Notes: generated by a model from the letters alone, not told the origin. A stretch of 64,000 nucleotides of DNA from an uncultured Williamsia sp. (GCF_947494875.1 NZ_CANLWM010000001.1:124001-188000), one strand, 5' to 3'; shown: positions 32,338-40,586, counted from the stretch's first letter. Program-made: numbers and translations.

Positions 32338-34397
32338 AGCAGGAACTCGGTACGGCCGACCGCGGCCCGACGCAGTCGATGGACCCCGTCGTGGACGAGG
32401 GATCGACTGCGCCCGATCCTGCGCTGACGACGCGTCTCGCCCAGCTCGATCACGCGACCGCTGCACTGCACGACGCACCGGAGTTCTCCAAGAGCACCAA
32501 GGTGCGACGGGTTCTCGACGCGCTCACCCGCGTCCTGACGCAGAAGGGCGGGTGCGCGGCGGTCCGCGAGCGCGCCGGGGCGTTGGAGGAGGCGGGACTG
32601 TTCGCGGGCACCGACTGGGCCCAGCCCGACATCCTGGTCCCCGCGATCGTCGGCTCCAGCCTGCGCAGCGGCCACGCCGACACCGTGGCCCTGGAGGCCG
32701 CGAGCGAGTTGCGGCTCGTCGCCGTGGCAGCCGGTGACATGACGCACCCCGCCGTCGACGCCGACGACGCGCGACGGTTCCTGTCGCAGGTTCTCGCGAT
32801 GAACCTCGAGGTGCTGTTCACGCCGCCGTCGGAGGCCGAGCGCGTTCGCCTCGGACGTACCGCGTACCTCATCCGCGATCTCTTCGGCTACGTCGCCGAG
32901 CAGATCGGCTACGACAGCGTCCTCGACGAACTGGTCGAGGAGATCTGGCGCATCCTGCGACAGCGCCCGATCCAGGTCGAGCAGGTGACCGCGATGGTCA
33001 CCCGCATCGCGATCTACCGCGACGACCCCGACGTCGACCTCGGGTCGTCGGGGCAGGGGCTGGACCGCCTCATCACCGCACTCTTCGGGACCACCGAGGC
33101 GTGTCGGGAGGATCCCGGCGTCGACGTCTACCGGTCGCGGCTGGAGGTGATGGACGCCGGCGGGCTGCAGTTCGAGGCCGGCGGGTTCGCTCGCGCCATG
33201 CACGACACCGGCCTGGTGTCGCCGTACCACGCGACGCTGCTGCGCTACCTGGTCGAGACGAATCCGCATCTGCTGCCCGAGGCGCTCGGCCTGTCGGACG
33301 TGGGTCGTACGTCGCTGCAACGCTTCCCGGATCTCGTCTACCGCCTTGTCGACGTCGCCGTGCACCCGGAGACCGCCCAGTGCATCTATGGTCTCGCCCT
33401 CATGCTCGACCGCGGCATCCTCCACCAGCCGCCGATCGTCCCGTCGCTCTGGCGGCAGATCGCGCTCCCGCTGTCGTCCGCGTCGTCGGAACGGCTGCGG
33501 CTGGCCTTCGGTGACGCCCCCGTCCCGTCGGCACGGCTGCTCGCGGGGATCCTGTCGATGCTGGGCCAGCCGCTGGGCGTCGGGCAGGGCGACAACCCGA
33601 CGTGCCAGTCGGCGCGCGCACTGTCGATGTGGGCCTACAACGATCCCGACTACCTGCTCCAGATGGTGGTGTGGGCGGCCCGCGACGACGAGGTCGTCAT
33701 GCACTTCGAGGGCGCGGCGCTGTCGTCTACGGCGAGCGAGAGCGGCGTCGCCACCAGCGATCCCATCGATCTCGACCCGGTGTCGCTACTGCTGGTACCG
33801 CATCTCGACCGGATCTACGCCGAGATGGTCCGGCGATGCGCCGGGCGTGACGGTGACCCGCACCGCTGGGTGAACCCGGAGTTCCACGGCTGGTGGTCGT
33901 GGCGGGAGTTCCACATCGACGTCGACGTGGAGACCGGCAACCTGATCGACCTCGACGGGTTTCTGCGCCAGTTCCACGCGTCGTACCACCCCGCCTACAA
34001 CGGTGATCAGCCGCTGATCCACCCGCAGCCGGCGGGCGTCGCGGTCACCGACAGCGCCGCCCGGTACGTCGGGTGGCACGCGATCACGATCCTGCGCGTC
34101 GCCGCCGACCCGGACGGCGTCATGCGGGTCTACTTCTTCAACCCCAACAACGACAGCGGGCAGGACTGGGGCGACGGCGTCGTCGTGGGCACCGCGGGCA
34201 ACGGTGAACGCCACGGAGAGGGGTCCCTGCCCTTCGACCAGTTCGCGTCGCGGCTGTACATCTTCCACGCAGACCCGCTGGAGAACGGCCGACCCGACGA
34301 CGTCCCCGCCGAGGACATCGACCGCATCGTCGGCTACATCCGTCGCAGCTGGGGCACCGACCGCATGCCCGACCCCGCTCCGTCGGCGGAGGATTGA
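32334..34397 (+). CDS. Large protein with papain-like (clan CA) catalytic residues
   Basis: The 687-residue protein starts at GTG 32334 inside the ATP-grasp stop. Residues 1-400 are mostly helical and unrecognised. Residues 410-650 carry a papain-like pattern: Q418-x5-C424 (GQGDNPTC) gives the oxyanion Gln and nucleophile, H582 (VGWHAITI) the base, and N603 or N605/N606 (YFFNPNNDSG) the orienting residue. Thus a cysteine peptidase, amidase or transglutaminase-like activity is inferred. No signal peptide, so it acts in the cytoplasm with its ATP-grasp partner. The assignment rests on motifs only. Confidence 0.72.
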   Translation: MKQELGTADRGPTQSMDPVVDEGSTAPDPALTTRLAQLDHATAALHDAPEFSKSTKVRRVLDALTRVLTQKGGCAAVRERAGALEEAGLFAGTDWAQPDILVPAIVGSSLRSGHADTVALEAASELRLVAVAAGDMTHPAVDADDARRFLSQVLAMNLEVLFTPPSEAERVRLGRTAYLIRDLFGYVAEQIGYDSVLDELVEEIWRILRQRPIQVEQVTAMVTRIAIYRDDPDVDLGSSGQGLDRLITALFGTTEACREDPGVDVYRSRLEVMDAGGLQFEAGGFARAMHDTGLVSPYHATLLRYLVETNPHLLPEALGLSDVGRTSLQRFPDLVYRLVDVAVHPETAQCIYGLALMLDRGILHQPPIVPSLWRQIALPLSSASSERLRLAFGDAPVPSARLLAGILSMLGQPLGVGQGDNPTCQSARALSMWAYNDPDYLLQMVVWAARDDEVVMHFEGAALSSTASESGVATSDPIDLDPVSLLLVPHLDRIYAEMVRRCAGRDGDPHRWVNPEFHGWWSWREFHIDVDVETGNLIDLDGFLRQFHASYHPAYNGDQPLIHPQPAGVAVTDSAARYVGWHAITILRVAADPDGVMRVYFFNPNNDSGQDWGDGVVVGTAGNGERHGEGSLPFDQFASRLYIFHADPLENGRPDDVPAEDIDRIVGYIRRSWGTDRMPDPAPSAED

Positions 34398-34429
34398 CGG
34401 GCGACGACCGCGACCGGTAGGACTGCCAC

Positions 34430-34930
34430 GTGACCACCACCGTCGTTGCCGGAAACCCCAAGCCGGCCTCGCGCACTCTCGACGCCGCTACCCGGCTTGC
34501 CCAGGGACTCACGGGCGCTGCGCCGGACCACGTCGTCGACGTCATCACTCTCGGCGCCGGCCTCCTCGGCTGGGGGGACCCGGACGTGACAGCCGCGGTG
34601 ACGACCGTCGCCGAATCGGATCTGGTCGTGTTCGCCAGCCCCACGTTCAAAGCGACGTACACCGGGGTGCTGAAGCTGTTCCTCGACCAGTTCGCCGGTG
34701 ACGAAGGGCTTCGCGACGTGGTGTCGGTGCCGCTGATGCTGGGTGCCGGCCCCGCTCACGCGATGGCGCCGGAGCTTCTCCTGAAGCCCGTCCTGGTCGA
34801 GCTGGGTGCGGTCACGCCGGCACCCGGGCTGTACCTGCTCGACTCGACCTACACGACCGACACCGGTATCACCGATTACTGCGAGCGCTGGGGCCCTGCG
34901 CTGACATCCCGCCTTCCTGCGGAGTCATGA
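34430..34930 (+). CDS. NADPH-dependent FMN reductase-like flavodoxin protein
   Basis: The 166-residue protein begins at GTG 34430 with TAGGAC six nt upstream. The flavodoxin-like fold is shown by VVAGNPKPASRTLDAATR (phosphate-binding loop) and DLVVFASPTFKATYTGVLKLFLDQF, the MsuE/SsuE-type FMN reductase motif. It provides reduced FMN or reduces quinones, in the cytoplasm. Follows the papain-like gene by 32 nt and may share its transcript. Confidence 0.85.
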   Translation: MTTTVVAGNPKPASRTLDAATRLAQGLTGAAPDHVVDVITLGAGLLGWGDPDVTAAVTTVAESDLVVFASPTFKATYTGVLKLFLDQFAGDEGLRDVVSVPLMLGAGPAHAMAPELLLKPVLVELGAVTPAPGLYLLDSTYTTDTGITDYCERWGPALTSRLPAES

Positions 34931-35563
34931 CGTCCGACCGCCGGGCCCGATGACACGATCGGCGCGTGCGGCCGTCGACGCCACCAGTTCGGCGTTGTGG
35001 TCGTCGACGCCTGCGATCCACGCGCGCGCCTCGCTCGGCGTCTTCCCGAACTCGACGTGCCTGGCCAGCAGGCGCTCACGACGTGTCGACTCGTCGGCGG
35101 TCACGAACCACACGGCGTCCATCGCGGCTCTCGCCGGGGACCACTCGGGGTCGTCGAGCAACAGATAGTTGCCCTCGGTGATCACGAGCCGCGCCTGCGG
35201 CAGCACCACCAGCGCGGCGGCCACGGGTTGCTCGAGCGTCCGCTCGAAGCCGGGGGCGTAGACCGGTCGCCCGGTCTCCAGCCGGACCCGCGCGAGCAGG
35301 GCTGCATATCCGGCTGCGTCGAAGGTGTCGGGCGCACCTTTGCGTCCGAGCGCGCCCAGACGTCGAAGTTGATCGTCGGCCAGATGGAAGCCGTCCATCG
35401 GCACGAGCGCAGCCCACCCCGGCCCCCGGAGTTCCTCGATCCGGGCGACCAACGCCTGCGCCAGCGTGGTCTTTCCCGCGCCGGGTGCTCCGGTGATGCC
35501 GAGAACAGCGCGCGCGTCCGCCCCGACCAGGTCGACGGCATCCCGGGCGAGAGAGTCGATCAC
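34925..35563 (-). CDS. Nucleoside/nucleotide kinase family P-loop protein
   Basis: The 212-residue kinase has Walker A GAPGAGKTT near residue 25, VPMDGFHLAD (substrate Asp), LGRKGAPDTFDAAGY and the VITEGNYLLLD Walker B. These match the PanK/uridine-kinase-like group often annotated as nucleoside/nucleotide kinase. GTG 35563 is chosen because upstream sequence is not protein-like. It overlaps the convergent FMN reductase end by 6 nt. Substrate uncertain. Confidence 0.88.
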   Translation of the reverse strand: MIDSLARDAVDLVGADARAVLGITGAPGAGKTTLAQALVARIEELRGPGWAALVPMDGFHLADDQLRRLGALGRKGAPDTFDAAGYAALLARVRLETGRPVYAPGFERTLEQPVAAALVVLPQARLVITEGNYLLLDDPEWSPARAAMDAVWFVTADESTRRERLLARHVEFGKTPSEARAWIAGVDDHNAELVASTAARADRVIGPGGRTS

Positions 35564-35643
35564 CGCACGCTCGGAGCGTGGGGCACGATCTCGGCTGTGG
35601 CGAATCCGTGGCCGACTCGCGTGTACTCCACAGTCACGTCGAG

Positions 35644-36861
35644 TCAGCGCCGGCGTCGACGTTGCCGCACCGGAGGGACGGAGAGCGTCGGCACCGATCG
35701 CTTCATGTACCGGTCGAACTGGGGAACCGTGAACGCGGCGTAACCGTGATTCGGGGTGTAGAGAAGTCCCTTCTCGATCAACACAGAGCGCGTCGGAGCG
35801 CATTGCTGCGACGTCCGATCCAGCAGTCGGGCAACGTCACCCGCGAGCTGGGGCTCGGGGCCGAGTTCAGCCATCGCCCGGAGGTATGCCTGCTCCAGTT
35901 CGGTGGTTCGATCTTTCCGGACACGGAAGAAGCTGCTGTCCAGCTTCTCCTCGTAGACACCTTGCGCTGCCTCCACGTCGTCACGTGTGATCCGGCCGTC
36001 GGACGCGATCAGCCACACGGCATATCCGAGTTCTTGGAGGAAGTAGGGGTACCGCCCTGTGATCTCCCCGGCGAGTTCGAGCGCGTCCGCGTCGAAGATC
36101 GCACCCTCTTCCGAGGCCGGTTCGCGGAGCGCCGTCGCGGCCTCGTCGTGCGAGAGGATCCCGATCTCAGGGAACTTGAACAGGCGTTCGGCGTACGACT
36201 TCGCCTCGCCGGCCAGCTCCGCGATCTGCGGTAGCCCTGCCCCGACCATCGTTATCGGTAGCTCGCGCTGGACTGTCTTGTGGAGCGCGGCCACGAGTGC
36301 TTCCAGCTGCTGCTTGTGCAGGAATTGGATCTCATCGAGCAGCAGCACGAGACCCGCCTCATGCTCGCGCGCCGCCTCACCGAGTGCGACGACGAGGTCC
36401 GTGAGATCCGACGTCAAATCACCCGAGTCGCCGACTCCCTCCTCCGCGCCCACATCCAGACCCGCGGTGATGCGACCGTCGGGGTCGATGTTGATCGTGA
36501 AAGACCGGATGACAGCGGCTGCTCGTCGTGCCCTGTCGGTCCAGCGCGCCTTCGGCGACATCGACAGGAGTGCTGAGCGGAACTCGCGGGCAAGCTGCCG
36601 ACGAAAATCGTCATCGTCGTGTTTGCTGACCTCGATCTCGACGATCGCCCATTTCCGCATCTCGGCCTTTTTGCGAAACTCACGCAACAGCACCGTTTTC
36701 CCGACGCCTCGCAAGCCCGTCACGATCATCGACTGTTCGGTCCGACCGCGCTCCAACCGTGCCAGCAACAGATCGAAGGACTGTTGCTGATCTTCGCGCC
36801 CGACCATCACCGGAGGAGTGGCCCCGGCGTTCGGTGTGTAGGGATTGGACAACGCATCCAT
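35644..36861 (-). CDS. STAND/Orc-like AAA ATPase with C-terminal winged helix
   Basis: The 405-residue ATPase has Walker A GLRGVGKT (residues 49-56), Walker B LVLLLDEIQF (D176, E177) and sensor-like ITMVGAGLPQ, the layout of archaeal-type or Orc1-like AAA proteins. The last 100 residues look like a winged-helix module (LAGDVARLLDRTSQQCAPTR) ending in an Arg-rich tail. No partner gene is adjacent. It is less GC-biased than its neighbours and sits beside tRNA genes, possible signs of acquisition. The promoter is unusual (see 36865-36911). Function unknown; DNA-binding or signalling roles are plausible. Confidence 0.85.
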   Translation of the reverse strand: MDALSNPYTPNAGATPPVMVGREDQQQSFDLLLARLERGRTEQSMIVTGLRGVGKTVLLREFRKKAEMRKWAIVEIEVSKHDDDDFRRQLAREFRSALLSMSPKARWTDRARRAAAVIRSFTINIDPDGRITAGLDVGAEEGVGDSGDLTSDLTDLVVALGEAAREHEAGLVLLLDEIQFLHKQQLEALVAALHKTVQRELPITMVGAGLPQIAELAGEAKSYAERLFKFPEIGILSHDEAATALREPASEEGAIFDADALELAGEITGRYPYFLQELGYAVWLIASDGRITRDDVEAAQGVYEEKLDSSFFRVRKDRTTELEQAYLRAMAELGPEPQLAGDVARLLDRTSQQCAPTRSVLIEKGLLYTPNHGYAAFTVPQFDRYMKRSVPTLSVPPVRQRRRRR

Positions 36862-36864
36862 AGC

Positions 36865-36911
36865 AAGAGTTGTAGAGCTTTATAAGGATCTTGTAAAGCC
36901 TGATAACTCTT
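36865..36911. promoter_or_regulatory. 47-bp nested palindrome over a leaderless promoter
   Basis: The sequence is AAGAGTT-N5-GCTTTATAAG-GAT-CTTGTAAAGC-N5-AACTCTT: outer 7-bp arms perfect, inner 10-bp arms with one mismatch, all symmetric. On the minus strand it contains TTTACA (36892-36897), a 17-nt spacer and TACAAC (36869-36874), ending 7 nt before the ATPase ATG. The AT-rich symmetric block inside a GC-rich genome looks like an operator, perhaps for autoregulation. Confidence 0.7.
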
Positions 36912-36959
36912 ACTACGACTGACGCGAGCCGGTCGTTCATCGTCATCACCCGACGACGA

Positions 36960-37001
36960 GAGATCCCCCGCCCGGTCCGTGTGGACCAGGCGGGGGATCT
37001 C
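36960..37001 (-). terminator. Terminator hairpin behind tRNA-Arg
   Basis: A 13-bp outer stem (GAGATCCCCCGCC-type arms) with an inner 5-bp stem GGTCC/GGACC and loop GTGT. It directly follows the tRNA-Arg 3' end on the minus strand. Confidence 0.75.
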
Positions 37002-37005
37002 GGTG

Positions 37006-37078
37006 TGCGCCCGAAGGGATTCGAACCCCTAACCTTCTGATCCGTAGTCAGATGCTCTATCCGTTGAGCTACGGGCGC
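37006..37078 (-). tRNA. tRNA-Arg(ACG)
   Basis: 73 nt. The acceptor GCGCCCG pairs with CGGGCGC and the discriminator is A. The anticodon stem TCTGA/TCAGA encloses CTACGGA, giving anticodon ACG, which TadA converts to ICG. The T-arm is AGGGGTTCGAATCCCTT. No CCA is encoded. Confidence 0.96.
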
Positions 37079-37111
37079 AGGTATTCAGTTGTCGTAAGGC
37101 CGGTGCCTCGG

Positions 37112-37200
37112 CGGAGGCGAGAGGATTCGAACCTCCGGTCCCGTTTTAGCGGGACAATTCATTAGCAGTGAATCCCATTCGGCCGCTCTGGCACGCCTCC
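37112..37200 (-). tRNA. tRNA-Ser(GCU)
   Basis: 89-nt class II tRNA with a long variable arm. The acceptor GGAGGCG pairs with CGCCTCC and the discriminator is G. The anticodon loop CTGCTAA in stem ATTCA/TGAAT gives anticodon GCU (AGC/AGU codons). It precedes tRNA-Arg by 33 nt on the same strand. Confidence 0.96.
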
Positions 37201-37230
37201 AGTGGAGTTCTCGCGAACTGCCGAACGCAA

Positions 37231-37260
37231 AGATTACACATGCGTTGCGAGCCGGGGCAA
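37231..37260 (-). promoter_or_regulatory. Putative promoter of the tRNA-Ser/tRNA-Arg unit
   Basis: On the minus strand TTGCCC (37255-37260), an 18-nt spacer and TAATCT (37231-37236) precede tRNA-Ser(GCU) by about 30 nt. Confidence 0.5.
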
Positions 37261-37291
37261 ACCAGCATGGAACCGCAGGTCGCGGCACGGT

Positions 37292-37297
37292 TACATT
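37292..37297 (+). promoter_or_regulatory. -10 element TACATT, leaderless start of pat
   Basis: TACATT ends 7 nt before GTG 37305. A partial -35 (TGGAAC, 37268-37273) lies 18 nt upstream. Confidence 0.5.
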
Positions 37298-37304
37298 GGT
37301 CTGC

Positions 37305-38387
37305 GTGACCCCGCGCATCCGCCCCGACCTGGCCTCGGTTCCCGCCTACGTCCCGGGCAGGACGTTCCCGGGCGCGGTCAAACTGGCCAGCAACGAGGTG
37401 ACGTTCGGGCCGCTCCCGAGCGTCGCGAAGGCGATCGCCGATGCTGCCGCCACGCTCAACCGCTACCCCGACAACGGGATGGTCGTCCTCACCGAGGCGC
37501 TGTCGAAGAAGCTCGGTGTCCCGCCGGACGCGATCCAGACCGGGTGCGGGTCGGTGAGCCTCTGCCAGAACCTCATCACCATCACCTGCCGTCCCGGCGA
37601 CGAGGTCCTCTTCGCCTGGCGGTCGTTCGAGACCTACCCACTGGCCACCCGCGTCGTCGGCGCGACACCGGTTCAGGTCCCGCTCACCGGCGACCGCGTC
37701 CACGACCTCACCGCGATGGCCGAGGCGATCACCGAGCGGACGCGACTGATCTTCGTCTGCAACCCCAACAACCCGACCGGGACCGTGGTCGAGGCGCAGG
37801 CCCTCGTCGACTTCCTCGAGAAGGTGCCCTCGGATGTCGTCGTCGCGCTCGACGAGGCATACGTCGAGTACGCACGTCCGAGTGACGAGCAACGGTACGA
37901 CGCGATCGAGCTGCAACGGCGCTTCGCCAACCTGGTGGTGCTCCGGACCTTCTCCAAGGCCTACGGCCTGGCCGGCCTCCGCGTCGGGTACGCCGTCGCC
38001 GACGACGCCGTGATCGACGGACTGCGACGCGTCCACGTCCCGTTCAGCGTGAACTCGCTCGCGCAGGCCGCCGCGACCGCATGCCTCGACGCCGACGACG
38101 AGCTGCTCGCGCGGACCGAGGCCGTCGTGGCCGAGCGTGCCCGCGTGTCCGCTGCACTGCAGGACCTCGACTACTTCGTCCCGGAGTCCCAGGCGAACTT
38201 CGTCTGGCTCGACCTGGGCGACGCGGCAACCGATTTCGCCGCCGCGGCGATCGAGAACAAGGTCGTCATCCGTCCGTTCGCTGGGGACGGCGTGCGGGTG
38301 ACCATCGGCGATCCGGACGAGAACGACCTGTTCCTCGCGTTCGCCGACAACTGGGCTCGCGAGCACAGGGCCGGCGAGCATCGCTGA
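37305..38387 (+). CDS. pat: Histidinol-phosphate / aromatic amino acid aminotransferase
   Basis: The 360-residue fold-type I PLP aminotransferase has KLASNEVTFGPLPSV near the N-terminus, the nucleotide-binding CNPNNPTG, LDEAYVEYA and the PLP lysine in RTFSKAYGLAGLRVGY. It matches the HisC2/Pat type of mycobacteria, which transaminates aromatic 2-oxo acids such as phenylpyruvate (and may act on histidinol phosphate). The GTG at 37305 is supported by the TACATT element. With tyrA in the same window it could complete aromatic amino acid synthesis. Confidence 0.9.
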   Translation: MTPRIRPDLASVPAYVPGRTFPGAVKLASNEVTFGPLPSVAKAIADAAATLNRYPDNGMVVLTEALSKKLGVPPDAIQTGCGSVSLCQNLITITCRPGDEVLFAWRSFETYPLATRVVGATPVQVPLTGDRVHDLTAMAEAITERTRLIFVCNPNNPTGTVVEAQALVDFLEKVPSDVVVALDEAYVEYARPSDEQRYDAIELQRRFANLVVLRTFSKAYGLAGLRVGYAVADDAVIDGLRRVHVPFSVNSLAQAAATACLDADDELLARTEAVVAERARVSAALQDLDYFVPESQANFVWLDLGDAATDFAAAAIENKVVIRPFAGDGVRVTIGDPDENDLFLAFADNWAREHRAGEHR

Positions 38388-38408
38388 CGCACCCCGCACC
38401 GAGGGCCT

Positions 38409-38435
38409 CGGGTTCGCCCAGCGTGCGCGAACCCG
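38409..38435 (+). terminator. Hairpin behind pat
   Basis: Perfect 9-bp stem CGGGTTCGC / GCGAACCCG with a 9-nt loop, 22 nt after the pat stop. The same GAACCCG motif recurs at 23465-23600. Confidence 0.5.
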
Positions 38436-38445
38436 CGGGTGCAAC

Positions 38446-38655
38446 ATGTTCCCGCACTACCTCGAGGTCGTCGGCTGGCTCGCGCTCGCAGTGGTGACGC
38501 TGGCGTGGCTCGCGATGGCCGTCTTCGTCACGTTCGATCTCATCGGCCGCGAGGTGGCATCGCGATCGCGACGACGGCGGCTCGCCCTGATCTGGCTCGT
38601 GCCGATCGTCGGCATCGCACTCCACCTGCTGGCCATCCGCCGCGACGCCCGCTGA
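38446..38655 (+). CDS. Small PLDc_N-type membrane protein
   Basis: The 69-residue protein has two hydrophobic helices (LALAVVTLAWLAMAVFVTFDL and LALIWLVPIVGIALHLLAI) joined by an Arg/Ser-rich loop, the pattern of the phospholipase D N-terminal (PLDc_N) transmembrane unit that is also found as a free-standing short protein. No catalytic domain is attached. Role unknown. No clear ribosome site. Confidence 0.75.
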   Translation: MFPHYLEVVGWLALAVVTLAWLAMAVFVTFDLIGREVASRSRRRRLALIWLVPIVGIALHLLAIRRDAR

Positions 38656-38661
38656 CCATGT

Positions 38662-38696
38662 CACCGCGGTGCTGCCCGGGCACACCGCGGTGCTGC
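38662..38696. repeat. Two 14-bp direct repeats with palindromic core
   Basis: CACCGCGGTGCTGC occurs at 38662-38675 and 38683-38696; each contains the palindrome CACCGCGGTG, spaced 21 bp apart (two helical turns). The location between the ends of two convergent genes makes an operator role unlikely. Confidence 0.75.
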
Positions 38697-38768
38697 GGGA
38701 ACAGCTCTCCGGACCGATGTCGACCGACACTGTCCGCGCGTCGCCGGTGAGCGGGAGCGCGCGTCGGG

Positions 38769-39809
38769 CTAGAGCCCCCGGGCGATCGTCGGCCACAGCT
38801 GTGGGAGGTCCTGCCGCCAGTAGGCCCACGAGTGCGTACCGATCAGCGGGAAGCTCTCCGTCGCCGCGATGTTGCTGGCGCGCAGCGTCAGCGCGAACTC
38901 CAGCGAGCACCGGTAGGCGCCGCTCTCCAGCCCGGACGCCGCGAACGTCTGCTGCTCTCGACTCATCCCGGGGTCCAACGGCTCCTGGAAGTCGAGCGGA
39001 CCGATCGCGCCGGAGGCCGCGGAGATGTAGAGGTTCTTCCCGCGGAGCTTGTCGAGGTGCAGGCTCGGGTCGTGCGCGGCCCACCCGGGCGCCCCGAACG
39101 GACCCCACATGTTGCTCGCGTCGGCGCCGTCGCGACCGACGGTCGCACGGACGTACGCCTCGTTGAGCAGGCCACTGGTGGGCGGGCACCCGCTCAACGA
39201 CGCGGCGCCGGTGTAGAGCTGTGGGTGCCGGAACGTGAGCGCGAGAGCGGCCTGGCCACCCATGGACAGTCCGACGATCGCGTTGCGACCGTTGCCGTTG
39301 TAGTACTTGTCGATCAGTGGCGGCAGTTCCTTCGTCAGGAACGTCTCCCACATCGGTTTGCCGACGACGCGGTCGGTGCGCTCCCAATCGGTGTAGAACG
39401 TGCTCTTGCCGCCCGCGGGAAGGACCACGTTGACGTCCTTGTCGGAGAAGAACTTCACCGCGTCACCCTTGGTGATCCAGTCGCTGACGTTCCCCGTCGC
39501 GCCGGCACCGTCGAGCATGTAGACCGTCGACCTGCTCCGGGACGTGTCCCGCGGCAGGAGCACCGTCACCGACACCGGGCCGCCCATGGCGGGGGACTCG
39601 ACGGTGACCTCGAGCTGGCGCGGACTCACCTTGGTGACCTCGTCCAACGCGGGTTCCCGAGGCGGGGCGGGTGCGGCAGACGCGACCGGGGCCACCGCCC
39701 CGGCGACGGTGAGCACTGCGGCCAGGCACACCAGGGCACGACGGAGCCCGCAGCGTCGATCCCCCACCGGCCTGCCCACGTTCTCAACCCCTCGTCGCGA
39801 CTCGCGCAC
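38769..39809 (-). CDS. Secreted mycolyltransferase-like esterase (antigen 85 family)
   Basis: The 346-residue protein has a signal peptide (basic start, hydrophobic stretch to about residue 45, ASA cleavage) followed by an alpha/beta hydrolase with the antigen 85 layout: TVYMLDGAG, LPPLIDKYY, S182 in GLSMGGQAALAL and H326 in GTHSWAYWRQ. Antigen 85 enzymes transfer mycolic acids between trehalose esters and arabinogalactan outside the membrane. The GTG at 39809 has TACAGC six nt upstream. It belongs with the mycolate cell wall implied by glfT1. Confidence 0.9.
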   Translation of the reverse strand: MRESRRGVENVGRPVGDRRCGLRRALVCLAAVLTVAGAVAPVASAAPAPPREPALDEVTKVSPRQLEVTVESPAMGGPVSVTVLLPRDTSRSRSTVYMLDGAGATGNVSDWITKGDAVKFFSDKDVNVVLPAGGKSTFYTDWERTDRVVGKPMWETFLTKELPPLIDKYYNGNGRNAIVGLSMGGQAALALTFRHPQLYTGAASLSGCPPTSGLLNEAYVRATVGRDGADASNMWGPFGAPGWAAHDPSLHLDKLRGKNLYISAASGAIGPLDFQEPLDPGMSREQQTFAASGLESGAYRCSLEFALTLRASNIAATESFPLIGTHSWAYWRQDLPQLWPTIARGL

Positions 39810-39956
39810 CCCGGCGCTGTACTAACGAGGGGTGCCTGCGCCCACCAACAGTAGCCACCGCACATGTGAGGACCCGACCGTCGACGCGGTCCGTCGGGCA
39901 TCGGGTCAATCACGATTGCGCGTCCGTACCGCAACATCAGCCCCATCCGTCCCACG

Positions 39957-40388
39957 ATGAGCGGCGTCGCCCCCGCCTTCGTCGCGTCGATCCCGGTGCG
40001 GTGGTCCGACGCAGGGGCGTCGGGTCTGCTCGCCACCGCGCAGCTGGTGACCGTGATGGAGGAGGCCCGCGTCGCCTGGCTGCTCAGCGCCGGCGAGGAG
40101 CACCGCCCGCTCATCACCAGCGCGATGATCGTGACCGTCGACCTCACCGCGCACCGACACCTCACCGCCGACGACGGACCGATCCGCGTCGCGATGTGGA
40201 TCGACGGGTTCCGGTCCGTCGACTTCACCATCGGGTACGCGCTCACCGCGGTGTCCGACGACCCCGACGCGCCCCCGGCGTACACGGCCACCACCCAGAT
40301 GGCCGTGGTCGACGTCGAGGCACACACACTGCGCAGACTGACCGACGACGAGAAGGCCACCTTGCGGGCGTGGTCACGCACAGCCTGA
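39957..40388 (+). CDS. Hotdog-fold thioesterase-like protein with degenerate motif
   Basis: The 143-residue protein has the acyl-CoA thioesterase layout: VASIPVRWSDAGASGLL at the N-terminus, VTVMEEARVAWLL helix, LITSAMIVTVDLTAHRHL, and a strand-rich end. The usual catalytic D-x-D-x2-G-H-V-N is changed to SDAGASGLLAT, so the Asp/His pair is missing. It may bind rather than cleave acyl thioesters, or use another residue. No operon partner. Confidence 0.78.
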   Translation: MSGVAPAFVASIPVRWSDAGASGLLATAQLVTVMEEARVAWLLSAGEEHRPLITSAMIVTVDLTAHRHLTADDGPIRVAMWIDGFRSVDFTIGYALTAVSDDPDAPPAYTATTQMAVVDVEAHTLRRLTDDEKATLRAWSRTA

Positions 40389-40454
40389 CGTGGTTCCCAC
40401 TGCCGTCAGACACGCACCCGCGCGCCCCTCGCGCACCCGCGCTGTGCAGGGCGC

Positions 40455-40490
40455 GGACACGCGTGCGCCACGCGGGACGAGCGCGTGTCC
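40455..40490 (+). terminator. Possible hairpin before the esterase gene
   Basis: Arms GGACACGCG (40455-40463) and CGCGTGTCC (40482-40490) are perfect 9-bp complements around an 18-nt loop, 67 nt after the thioesterase stop. Confidence 0.35.
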
Positions 40491-40586
40491 AGACCTGACG
40501 CCCGAATGGTCGACTGCGTCCGGATCCTCCTGTCCTCCCACCGATCACACAGCGACCGGACAGGATCGCTCGGCACACTCGCAGTT

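Noticed and set aside
35644-37200. Possible integrated element at tRNA-Arg
   Set aside because: No integrase, no direct repeat of the tRNA end and no second boundary are visible; only the base-use difference and location remain.
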